Shown one piece after another: positions 13,602 to 20,474 of a stretch of DNA of 20,474 nucleotides (the stretch's first letter is position 1; every line of letters starts with the position of its first letter). The translations under genes were made by a program, and so were the position numbers. The stretch comes from an uncultured Flavonifractor sp. (GTDB lineage: Bacteria; Bacillota; Clostridia; Oscillospirales; Oscillospiraceae), in NCBI GenBank assembly GCA_947384055.1, contig CANDFO010000042.1, positions 1 to 20,474 on the forward strand, read 5' to 3'. The notes beneath the pieces were generated by a model that did no database searches, was not told where the DNA came from, and saw nothing but the letters and a program-made list of their open reading frames with translations.

Positions 13602-14477
13602 CTATGTCCATTCCTTAATATCTTTTTCAGACTGACGCCAGGGAAGCCCGCTCTCCGTTTTACTGATCATGCAATACCGGCAGAAGGGGATAGGCCGTGC
13701 TAAAAATTCCAGGACCTCTCTGGCGGAAGCAGCCTTATAGATATCGATAGAGTCTTCCGGGAGAAGTTCGAGATCAGTACCAAAATACCGGTTTAAATGG
13801 CGCGCTGTAGGAGCTGCAGTGCAGGGATAGAGCCGGCCGTGCTCTAAATAAATACATTGATTTGCACGGTAACATGTCAGGAAGTTCTGAGTTCCACACT
13901 GGCGGCCTTCCGGGTCAAGCATAGAATGGTAAAGGGTCTTGACTGTAGAACCGTCGTTGTAATACCGATACTTCACTTGATATTGACGCGCACGCTCCTC
14001 CATCGCATTGTAGTCAAAGGAAAGCGGATATTTTGTGGGGCGGATGGTGATCTGATTATCCCGGCATGCTATCCAGAATTCCTCAGGCTGGGTCGGAAGT
14101 TTAATTCCGTTTGTCACAATGTCAATGTTGGCCTTGGGAAAATTCTCCCTGGCCATTTTTAAAAATCGGATGATCTCCGGATGCAGCAGCGGCTCCCCGC
14201 CCAGCAGACGGATTTCCTCCGCATGACCGCCAAAAAGTTCAGAAAGGCGCGCAAAATCACGGGCAGTCTCATCAAAATCTGCCAGCTCTGGCTCTGCGAC
14301 AGGCGAAAAATGGTCGCAGTACGCGCAATTGAGATTACAGTGCTGGGCCAGAGCAACTTCAAAAGTCAAGATCGCTCTGGGTGTAGCACGCGTCATAACC
14401 TCTGTTATACGCGCCGCGCTGTTAGATGCCATTAATATTTTTTCCTTTAACTTTTTGCAAAATTTTATAGGTCCCAT
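13602..14477 (-). CDS. Radical SAM protein with SPASM-like cysteines
   Basis: This is a radical SAM enzyme of unknown reaction. I chose the ATG at 14475-14477 (291 residues) because AAAGGAG lies 8 bases upstream; the frame is open further upstream but without support. The [4Fe-4S] motif CxxxCxxC is C47, C51 and C54 (CNLNCAYC), and the SAM-contact motif GGEP is at 93-96. The C-terminal half has six more cysteines (C194, C202, C208, C219, C266, C269), spaced like a SPASM or twitch domain that binds auxiliary Fe-S clusters. SPASM enzymes modify peptides, anaerobic sulfatases or sugars. The gene follows the flippase gene after about 100 bases and is the last gene of the glycan cluster, so a role in modifying or regulating the glycan is plausible but unproven. 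Confidence 0.88.
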   Translation of the reverse strand: MGPIKFCKKLKEKILMASNSAARITEVMTRATPRAILTFEVALAQHCNLNCAYCDHFSPVAEPELADFDETARDFARLSELFGGHAEEIRLLGGEPLLHPEIIRFLKMARENFPKANIDIVTNGIKLPTQPEEFWIACRDNQITIRPTKYPLSFDYNAMEERARQYQVKYRYYNDGSTVKTLYHSMLDPEGRQCGTQNFLTCYRANQCIYLEHGRLYPCTAAPTARHLNRYFGTDLELLPEDSIDIYKAASAREVLEFLARPIPFCRYCMISKTESGLPWRQSEKDIKEWT

Positions 14478-14581
14478 GGTGAACACTCCTTTAATAAAAA
14501 TGAGGCTTAGCTGAACGATCCAAGTAAACCGGGAAACCATCGTATCCTGATTGATTGGTCGGCAGCGCACTTAAAATCTGA

Positions 14582-16111
14582 CTACTTTTTAAACTGCCGC
14601 AAATAGTTTTTCCATATTGCCGCAAGCGCCGTCCGGCAGTGGGGAAGCAGAACGCTCTGTCCGACTGTAAAAACGCACACTGACAGGAAAGCGGCCAGGA
14701 CTCCTGTAACGAAAAATTGCGGATATGTGACAGGCTCCGTAAACAAACGTCTGAAAATAACTTGTGTAAAAAAGAAAAGGCCAATATTAACGAAATATAT
14801 TTGATATGTGCGCCATGGTTTGCGACGCAAAATTTTTGTATTTGTATATATAATTTGCTCATTGGTACGATAGAGCAGCGCAATAATCGTCCCTATTAAA
14901 ACACCGTATATTCCCCACCGATACACACCGAACAGAGAGACGCAAAGGTTAATCACATTTTCAGCGATCGTCTGCGGAAGGCTTTCCTTAAATTGCCCGG
15001 CATAAGCTGTAATGGTATTCGCCATAGGCTGGCGCGACAAATTGAGCAGAGAAATCGCGACAAACATCACAGGCAGAACAGGGTCCGCATAGAAAATGTC
15101 TGTTACGCCTGCCGTATACAGCCGTATAAAAGGGAGAAAGAGAAAAAAAGCAACAGAAAAAAGCGCATAGGTCATGCCGCTGTAATAAGATTCAAAAAGA
15201 TCAAGCCGCCGAACAAATTTTTGCAGGTCTGTCTGCATATCCTGTCCAAAGACAAAACCGACACTATTGATCAAAATGCCCAGCAGCGATTCCAGCTGTG
15301 ATGTAACCAGTTTAAACATGGAATAGACGCTGACGACACGCAGCCCGCAAACTACGGTCAGAATCATTACATCGGTATTACTAAAAATCAACCAGCTGAT
15401 TTGATGAAGCAGCGCATAATTTTTCTGTGAGACGGCCTGATAATTTGGTTCAGAATTTTTTTCCAGCAGCGTATAGCGCTTTTTTACATACCACAAGATA
15501 TACACAGCCTGTATGGTTTGAATGAGAAAAGATACTGCTAAAATCAGGACAATATCCGCTCCAAAATAAATCAAAATAATTTTAGAAAAATCTGTTAATA
15601 TTGTGATAACCGTCGTTAAATTGGTGACAATATAAGACCGCCCGTCGGCTTCCAGCAAAAGCCGGTATTTTCCCTGCAAGTAAAATACAACTACATTGCC
15701 GATACCGCTGAAAAATACGGCGCCCATGATTGTAAACGGACTTAATTCACTGTTTACAATCAACGGAAAGCAGAGCGACAGCGCCACAAGCGCAGTAAAA
15801 TACCACCTGCCGGTCCGACGATAATAGCGGTCTGTAGCGGAAATTATTCCGCTGACAGCATGCCAATCATTTCGGGCGATGGGACCATATAATGACTGAC
15901 GGGAAGCATTGCCTACTCCAGCCTCAAAAAGATTCAGACACACCAAAAACTGGCGGAGAGAAGTCAACAGGCCATTGACTTCGGAGCCATAGCCGACAAT
16001 AAACAATCGCGGCAAAAGCAGTCCAAAGGCTATTGTCACGATTTGTCCGACTGCTGACCATATTAAATTTTGTAAACTCTTTTGCTTATTGCTCATCTGC
16101 TTTTCATACAT
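14582..16111 (-). CDS. Wzx-type polysaccharide flippase (MOP superfamily)
   Basis: This integral membrane protein is predicted to move undecaprenyl-linked oligosaccharide across the cytoplasmic membrane. The 509 residues contain roughly twelve or more hydrophobic segments along the whole length, with the usual N-terminal amphipathic start (KSLQNLIWSAVGQI) and an RLFIVGYGSEVNGLLTSLRQF segment characteristic of polysaccharide exporters of the PST/MOP type. The C-terminus is basic. Neither the ATG at 16111 nor one 15 bases downstream has a good ribosome binding site, so the exact start is uncertain. The gene lies 48 bases after a GT2 gene and before a radical SAM gene. Base composition is AT-richer than the core genes to the left. 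Confidence 0.88.
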   Translation of the reverse strand: MYEKQMSNKQKSLQNLIWSAVGQIVTIAFGLLLPRLFIVGYGSEVNGLLTSLRQFLVCLNLFEAGVGNASRQSLYGPIARNDWHAVSGIISATDRYYRRTGRWYFTALVALSLCFPLIVNSELSPFTIMGAVFFSGIGNVVVFYLQGKYRLLLEADGRSYIVTNLTTVITILTDFSKIILIYFGADIVLILAVSFLIQTIQAVYILWYVKKRYTLLEKNSEPNYQAVSQKNYALLHQISWLIFSNTDVMILTVVCGLRVVSVYSMFKLVTSQLESLLGILINSVGFVFGQDMQTDLQKFVRRLDLFESYYSGMTYALFSVAFFLFLPFIRLYTAGVTDIFYADPVLPVMFVAISLLNLSRQPMANTITAYAGQFKESLPQTIAENVINLCVSLFGVYRWGIYGVLIGTIIALLYRTNEQIIYTNTKILRRKPWRTYQIYFVNIGLFFFTQVIFRRLFTEPVTYPQFFVTGVLAAFLSVCVFTVGQSVLLPHCRTALAAIWKNYLRQFKK

Positions 16112-16159
16112 CCTAATATGGTTTTGCGCATATCCTGGCGGCCGACAGCCCGCGATAGG

Positions 16160-17158
16160 TCACGCTTGATTTATTCCCCTGGCTTTGCGAAGCTGAGAAA
16201 GCAGAAATGGGTAGAGCTGAGGGAATACGGCGGTTAAAACGATTTTACATTTTATCTTAGGGGGGCAGGAGCGATTGAAGAGACATTTACACAGCTCTTT
16301 TCGCAGTTCGCCAAGCGCCCAAGCCCGCAGTTTTCCGCATTCCGCCTGGTCAGCTTTCGCCTGGCGATTCAAGCGTGGATGGGCCTGTTCATAAAGGGCA
16401 GAGAACCAGCTGCAAGGCACCCATTGCGCATAATCTGCCAAATCCGGGTATTCACGCTGAATATCCTCCATAATCTGCTTGATCGGGGAACTGTATTTTT
16501 TCTTATAATCGTAGGACGCAGAAAGCGGGTTCTGGACATAAAAGTAATACGCTCCCTTTAACAGCGCTACGTGCTCACAGCGCTTGAGGATCTGATAATT
16601 CAGAAGGAGGTCCTCGCCATAGGAAATATGCACATCAAATCGAATGCCCTCAAAAAGTTCCCTGCGGTACAGCTTATCCCAATCACTATAATGTATATCC
16701 CCTACAAGTAATTCTTTCATAGCTCCCTTTCGGTCCAACACCGCCTGTCTTGTCTCAACCTCAAGTATTACTGTACCATCCAAGGAAACGCGACAGTGCC
16801 CGCACTGGACAATATCCGCACCGCACTCTTGCAGCCGCTTATAAAGGGTTTCATACATGTCAGGTTTGATATAATCGTCAGCGTCCACAAAACCAATATA
16901 GCCGCCGGAAACCGCATCCAGCCCCGCATTGCGTGCGGCGCTAACCCCGGCATTCTTCTGGTGGATCACACGGATGCGGCTGTCTCTTGCGGCGTAGTCG
17001 TCACAAATTTTCCCGGAATTGTCCGGAGACCCATCGTCTATCAGAATAATCTCCAGGTTACGGTATGTTTGGGCCAGCACACTGTCCAGACAGGCAGGAA
17101 GGTACTTTTCGGCCCCATAGACCGGGATAATAATGCTGATCAGCGGCTGCGCGTCCAT
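16160..17158 (-). CDS. GT2 family glycosyltransferase
   Basis: This inverting glycosyltransferase probably transfers a sugar to the lipid-linked repeat unit on the cytoplasmic face. The 332-residue product has a GT-A fold N-terminus: ISIIIPVYGAEKYLPACLDS at the start, IDDGSPDNSG in the nucleotide-binding region, KNAGVSAARNAG, and the metal-binding DxD as FVDADDYI at about 90-97. A basic C-terminal region follows. The ATG at 17156-17158 follows AAGGAGG at a spacing of 11. It is tandem with the next GT2 gene upstream, with only 8 bases between them, and shares much of the N-terminal text, which suggests an old duplication. The sugar donor cannot be predicted. Confidence 0.93.
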   Translation of the reverse strand: MDAQPLISIIIPVYGAEKYLPACLDSVLAQTYRNLEIILIDDGSPDNSGKICDDYAARDSRIRVIHQKNAGVSAARNAGLDAVSGGYIGFVDADDYIKPDMYETLYKRLQECGADIVQCGHCRVSLDGTVILEVETRQAVLDRKGAMKELLVGDIHYSDWDKLYRRELFEGIRFDVHISYGEDLLLNYQILKRCEHVALLKGAYYFYVQNPLSASYDYKKKYSSPIKQIMEDIQREYPDLADYAQWVPCSWFSALYEQAHPRLNRQAKADQAECGKLRAWALGELRKELCKCLFNRSCPPKIKCKIVLTAVFPQLYPFLLSQLRKARGINQA

Positions 17159-17166
17159 ATATGGCG

Positions 17167-18147
17167 TTACCTCCTTTTCATAAGCGCGCCTGTTTTTCCA
17201 TGTCTGTGCCAGAGAGTTTGAAAAAAAGCGTAAACAGCCGCGCCGTTACAGCAGCCTAAAAATCGAAACAGAAACCGCGCCATTTTATAGGGTCTATAGG
17301 ATGTATATCTCCAGATATCCCAGTTATCCTGAACAAAAGATATTGCGCCCTGCCTGTCCGCCTGCTTACGCAGGCCGGCCAGATTTACGGCGACACTGCA
17401 ATAGTGATTCGCAACAGCCGCGTTAGGAAATTTCCGAAAAATTTGCTCACTGACCGTGAGGTTATCCAACAATTTTTTTGTGGTCAGGCTGCTGGTCAGG
17501 CTGCCCTCTGTTTTACGATAGTGGAGCAGGACCCGGTCCGTTCCCACGATACTTTGTGCGGTGGAGAGGCAGCGCATATTGAACTCGAAATCCTCCGCAG
17601 TTTGCAAATCCTCTTGAAAGAAAAACTGAAATTCCGCCAAAAACGCCCGCCGGTACGCATATATACAAGGATATGGACGGGGCATCGCCTGAAGCTGGAA
17701 CAGCTTATTCAGCCAGGCTCTTCCCTGCTCCCCTTCGGGGAGCAGGGCTTGATGAATTTCATTTCCATCTCCAGGTACGGCTGAAAATCGGCAGGCAGAA
17801 AACGTCATCATGTCTGGCTGTTCTCTTATGAATTCGTCCAACATGGACAGACAGTCGGAGCTCCACAGATCATCCGCATCCAGAAACAATATATAGAGAC
17901 CTTTGGCTTTTCTCATCCCTGTATTTCTTGCTGCACTTTGTCCCCGGTTTTCTGTGTGTATTACACAAAAATTGGAATGTACAGATCCATATTCATCACA
18001 GATCCTGCCGGATTGGTCTGTAGAACCGTCATCGACCAGGATGACCTCATATTCCGAAGATGTATCCTGCGCCAGCACGCTGTCCAGACAAGCGGGTAAA
18101 TATCGTTCCGCATTATAGATCGGGATAATAATGGAGTAGGTCACCAT
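17167..18147 (-). CDS. GT2 family glycosyltransferase
   Basis: This is a second GT-A-fold glycosyltransferase, 326 residues from the ATG at 18145-18147, which has GGAG 7 bases upstream. A GTG at 18166-18168 would give a 4-base overlap with the polymerase gene but lacks a ribosome binding site, so I prefer the ATG. Motifs are YSIIIPIYNAERYLPACLDS, VDDGSTDQSG, ENRGQSAARNTG and the DxD in FLDADDLW. The C-terminal third differs from its tandem neighbour, suggesting a different acceptor or donor. It belongs to the same operon as the polymerase and flippase. Confidence 0.92.
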   Translation of the reverse strand: MVTYSIIIPIYNAERYLPACLDSVLAQDTSSEYEVILVDDGSTDQSGRICDEYGSVHSNFCVIHTENRGQSAARNTGMRKAKGLYILFLDADDLWSSDCLSMLDEFIREQPDMMTFSACRFSAVPGDGNEIHQALLPEGEQGRAWLNKLFQLQAMPRPYPCIYAYRRAFLAEFQFFFQEDLQTAEDFEFNMRCLSTAQSIVGTDRVLLHYRKTEGSLTSSLTTKKLLDNLTVSEQIFRKFPNAAVANHYCSVAVNLAGLRKQADRQGAISFVQDNWDIWRYTSYRPYKMARFLFRFLGCCNGAAVYAFFQTLWHRHGKTGALMKRR

Positions 18148-18164
18148 GCTCTTTCTCCAAATAT

Positions 18165-19622
18165 TCACAAGATTTCACTTTGCTTTTTGCTGACAGGCGC
18201 AAATTTCTGTTCTGAAAGTCGATGGGAAAGAATCAAAGGAGTCTGAATCAGACCGTAATATAAGCTAAGCACATGTCCAACACCAAAACTTAAGGAAATA
18301 CAAACAGAAACGGCGCCATAGCACAGAGTAACCGCAATGGGCAGAAGCATATAGTCTTCCTCTTTTCCACTTCTCAGTGCATAGCGAATCGCTCCGATTC
18401 CAGCAATAATGTTATATGCCAGGAACAGCAGAGCGCATGGAATTCCATAGCGATAGGCATATTCCAGATGTGTCATATGCGCGGTAGTGAATGTAACATT
18501 GTGGTCAACTTCAAACCGTTGATGGAAATCGTGCCCCAGCAAGTTCAAGTGCTGCAAATAGCCTTTCCATATTGAAAGGCGTCCAGAGGAAAAGCGGTCA
18601 AGACTTTGCGTTTTGCTAGGCGAAAAAAATCTATTCCAATTTCTTTCCAGAATAAAATTGACGTTTGGTTTTTGACTGTTTTCGTCTGTCTGCTCCGTCC
18701 CCGGCGTCACTTCTGGTGTGATTTCCGGTGTAACCCCAGGCGTAATTCCAGGTGTAACTGCGGGCTCAACTGTTGAAGGCTTCGGGAACAGGTCGGCAAC
18801 TATGGTCCTTGCCTGGAAAAGATAGAGCGCACAGGGAATACATATGATAATGGATAAGAGAACCGGCAGAATATTCATCAACACCCGCTTTTTCCACTCG
18901 TTACGGTGGTTTATCAAATATAAGACTGAAGTACACAAAAAAGAGACAATAATTGCCACCTGTCCGGCACGACTGCCGCTATAAAAACAAAGAGCGACGC
19001 ATATCCCGATTAAAACTATTAAAAGGCTGCGCTTCTCACGCAAGCTCCGCAGGCGAAAAACTTCGATCAACAAGCAGGGAAATACCACTGCATAGTATTC
19101 ACCCGCACCCATAGCGCTTAATAAAAACCCATTATATACGCGAATACCGCTTCCTGCGGGAAAAAGAAAAATATCGACAACAATTACTAATATAAAGCTG
19201 ATAATACAACCCCAGCTCAAAACGCGGAATAAAGATGCGTCTTCTCGATTATTCCAAAACAAGAACCACAGCGGAAGAATGATGGTAAGCATTAATGCCT
19301 CCGCAAAATAGTCGCTACTGAGGCGAAACGCGGCCTGCAACATAAAGACACACATAGCTGCCCAAAGAAAAACGCAAGATTTTTTCCAACGAATCGCATA
19401 TAGTGGTGTTTGCAAATAAATAATAGTTATCACTGCCAACAGAAAACAGCTTGCAAAAAACGGATATCTATATGGCGCCAGCTTTGTCAACGTGAAAAAA
19501 AACAGGCAAAAGACAAAAAACATACTAACAACCGCAATATATTTGCGTTTTTTTTCACTTAATTTAGATACTGCATGAGCGAAAGGAGCAGCGACGGAGA
19601 GCAGAATCCTTTGTGTCTTCAT
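18165..19622 (-). CDS. Wzy-like O-antigen polymerase/ligase family membrane protein
   Basis: This polytopic membrane protein (485 residues) fits the O-antigen ligase/polymerase class, which joins lipid-linked repeat units outside the membrane. Multiple hydrophobic segments run from about 28 to 270, then a large external loop at about 272-385, then four more segments up to about 465. The loop contains conserved-looking SSGRLSIWKGYLQHL and HMTHLEYAYRYGI sequences typical of this family. The loop also carries a tandem four-residue repeat, listed separately. The ATG at 19620-19622 overlaps the GT4 stop (ATGA) and has GAGGAG 8 bases upstream. Wzy proteins diverge fast, so the call rests on topology, the loop motifs and the Wzx/GT neighbours. 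Confidence 0.85.
   Translation of the reverse strand: MKTQRILLSVAAPFAHAVSKLSEKKRKYIAVVSMFFVFCLFFFTLTKLAPYRYPFFASCFLLAVITIIYLQTPLYAIRWKKSCVFLWAAMCVFMLQAAFRLSSDYFAEALMLTIILPLWFLFWNNREDASLFRVLSWGCIISFILVIVVDIFLFPAGSGIRVYNGFLLSAMGAGEYYAVVFPCLLIEVFRLRSLREKRSLLIVLIGICVALCFYSGSRAGQVAIIVSFLCTSVLYLINHRNEWKKRVLMNILPVLLSIIICIPCALYLFQARTIVADLFPKPSTVEPAVTPGITPGVTPEITPEVTPGTEQTDENSQKPNVNFILERNWNRFFSPSKTQSLDRFSSGRLSIWKGYLQHLNLLGHDFHQRFEVDHNVTFTTAHMTHLEYAYRYGIPCALLFLAYNIIAGIGAIRYALRSGKEEDYMLLPIAVTLCYGAVSVCISLSFGVGHVLSLYYGLIQTPLILSHRLSEQKFAPVSKKQSEIL
18699..18758 (-). repeat. In-frame 12-nt tandem repeat encoding (V/I)TP(G/E)
   Basis: Five consecutive four-residue units, VTPG, ITPG, VTPE, ITPE and VTPG, occupy residues 289-308 of the polymerase, inside its predicted external loop. 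The 12-base units are imperfect at the DNA level, with third-position changes, so they are not a fresh expansion. Any unit gain or loss would keep the frame. Confidence 0.85.
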
Positions 19623-20429
19623 TTTGTCAACTCCTCAAACAATTTAATATACTCCATGGCATTCTTTTCCCAGGTTAATTTCATCGCATCCCGGCGTCCC
19701 CGCTCTGCGATTGCAGCGGATTCTTCTGTATGGGCCAGACACCATTCAATCACTTGTACAATTGCCTCCGGACTGTTCGCAGGAACCAGGAAGCCATTTT
19801 CCCCTGATATAATGAAATCGGCAATCCCTTCACCCTCTGTTCCGATTGTAATACATCCGGATGCCATAGCCTCCAAGTAGACTATCCCAAATCCCTCATT
19901 TATACTGGGCATAACAAAAAAGCGCGCAGAGGCCATTTTAGATAACGTCTCTGCATTGGACAAGAACCCATGAAAGTGGACGGCCTTCGATATTTCCAAT
20001 TCTTTACATAGCGTCTGAAACCGTGACAGTTCACTTCCGGAACCAACGATATCCAAAGTGGCGTTCGGATATTTCCTGTTTAGCTCCGCAAAGGCTTGAA
20101 TCGTTATATCAGCTTTCTTCCGTGCCACTAAATAGCCTGCCTGGATAAAGGACAAAGGCCGTTTATTAAGATTGGGGGTAATGCCCTGGACTCGAAACCC
20201 GTTTAAAATCACAGATATAGGTACTGTTGCCCCACAAGCTTCTATTCGATGTTTTAAGAGTGTGCTGACACAGACAAGATAATCTGACTGCTGCGCAAAT
20301 CGCTTTAATGCAGCGAGCTGGCCCTTGATAAACGGACTAAATGTATCGCTCCCATGGGTTGTTACCACTAATGGAATATGTAAATGCTTTTTTAACCAGG
20401 CACCAATCTCACTGTCAAAGCCCAGCGTA
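19619..20429 (-). CDS. GT4 family glycosyltransferase, 5' end missing
   Basis: This is a retaining GT-B-fold glycosyltransferase. Visible parts are the N-terminal-domain segment PLVVTTHGSD, the linker region with LSFIQAGYLVARKKAD, and the C-terminal donor-binding domain with the EX7E motif in NEGFGIVYLEAMASG, followed by GCITIGTEGEGIADFI. About 270 residues remain. The first part of the N-terminal Rossmann domain (probably about 80-100 residues) is lost because the contig ends in adapter sequence at 20430. The apparent GTG start at 20444-20446, which would give a protein starting MCSSDL, is adapter-encoded and false; genuine coding sequence begins at 20428. The stop overlaps the next gene (ATGA). 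Confidence 0.93.
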
Positions 20430-20474
20430 AGATCGGAAGAGCACACGTCTGAACTCCAGTCACTTACAGGAATC
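20430..20474 (+). other. Illumina TruSeq adapter contamination with index
   Basis: The final 45 bases are not genomic. From 20430 the sequence reads AGATCGGAAGAGC and continues exactly as the TruSeq read-1 (i7-side) adapter through 20463. An 8-base index, TTACAGGA, follows at 20464-20471, then ATC, the first bases of the constant sequence after the index. Genomic sequence ends at 20429. Confidence 0.99.

Noticed and set aside
14478..14570. N-terminal extension of the radical SAM protein
   Set aside because: An AAAGGAG site places the start at 14477. The extension is hydrophobic, has no ribosome binding site and is not expected for the family.

Overview
The window looks like chromosomal DNA from a GC-rich Firmicute of class Clostridia, most likely an Oscillospiraceae-type gut bacterium (Flavonifractor/Lawsonibacter-like). 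The evidence is the tig-clpP-clpX order, the rplS-ylqF-rnhB-yraN order, an HPr kinase gene, and strong AGGAGG-type ribosome binding sites. The taxonomic call is inference from gene content and order only. The right-hand end is not biological: the last 45 bases are an Illumina TruSeq adapter with an 8-base index.

Left two-thirds (1-13053) is ordinary GC-rich core genome. Reading leftward on the minus strand it holds rplS (L19), ylqF/rbgA (50S assembly GTPase), rnhB, yraN, an M19 dipeptidase, thrC and a calcineurin-like phosphoesterase. The genes from ylqF to the phosphoesterase are tightly packed, with overlaps or gaps of at most about 40 bases. They are followed by the protein quality-control set tig, clpP and clpX. 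A strong intrinsic terminator separates rplS from ylqF, and a recognisable promoter restarts transcription before ylqF. On the plus strand, hprK and a small membrane-anchored protein of unknown function share a 4-base overlap. They converge on a minus-strand XpaC-like membrane protein.

The divergent rplS/hprK intergenic region (9629-10278) is the most unusual non-coding part. A 192-bp segment bounded by an 8-bp inverted repeat carries four consecutive short hairpins with 3-base loops plus further stems. It looks like a MITE-like or dispersed palindromic repeat. A second hairpin-rich segment follows before the hprK promoter.

The right third (13602-20429) is visibly AT-richer. It is a minus-strand cell-surface polysaccharide cluster: a 5'-truncated GT4 glycosyltransferase, a Wzy-like polymerase/ligase with a Thr-Pro tandem repeat, two GT2 glycosyltransferases, a Wzx-type flippase, and a radical SAM protein with six extra cysteines. 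Together these fit a Wzx/Wzy-dependent exopolysaccharide, capsule or teichuronic-like glycan: glycosyltransferases build a lipid-linked repeat unit, the flippase exports it, and the polymerase joins it. The role of the radical SAM protein is unknown.

I did not find a clearly new multi-gene system. The best leads are the structured repeat at 9781-9972, the radical SAM protein in the glycan cluster, the altered GRG motif in RNase HII and the charged tail of trigger factor. The adapter at the contig end must be removed before the last gene is interpreted.
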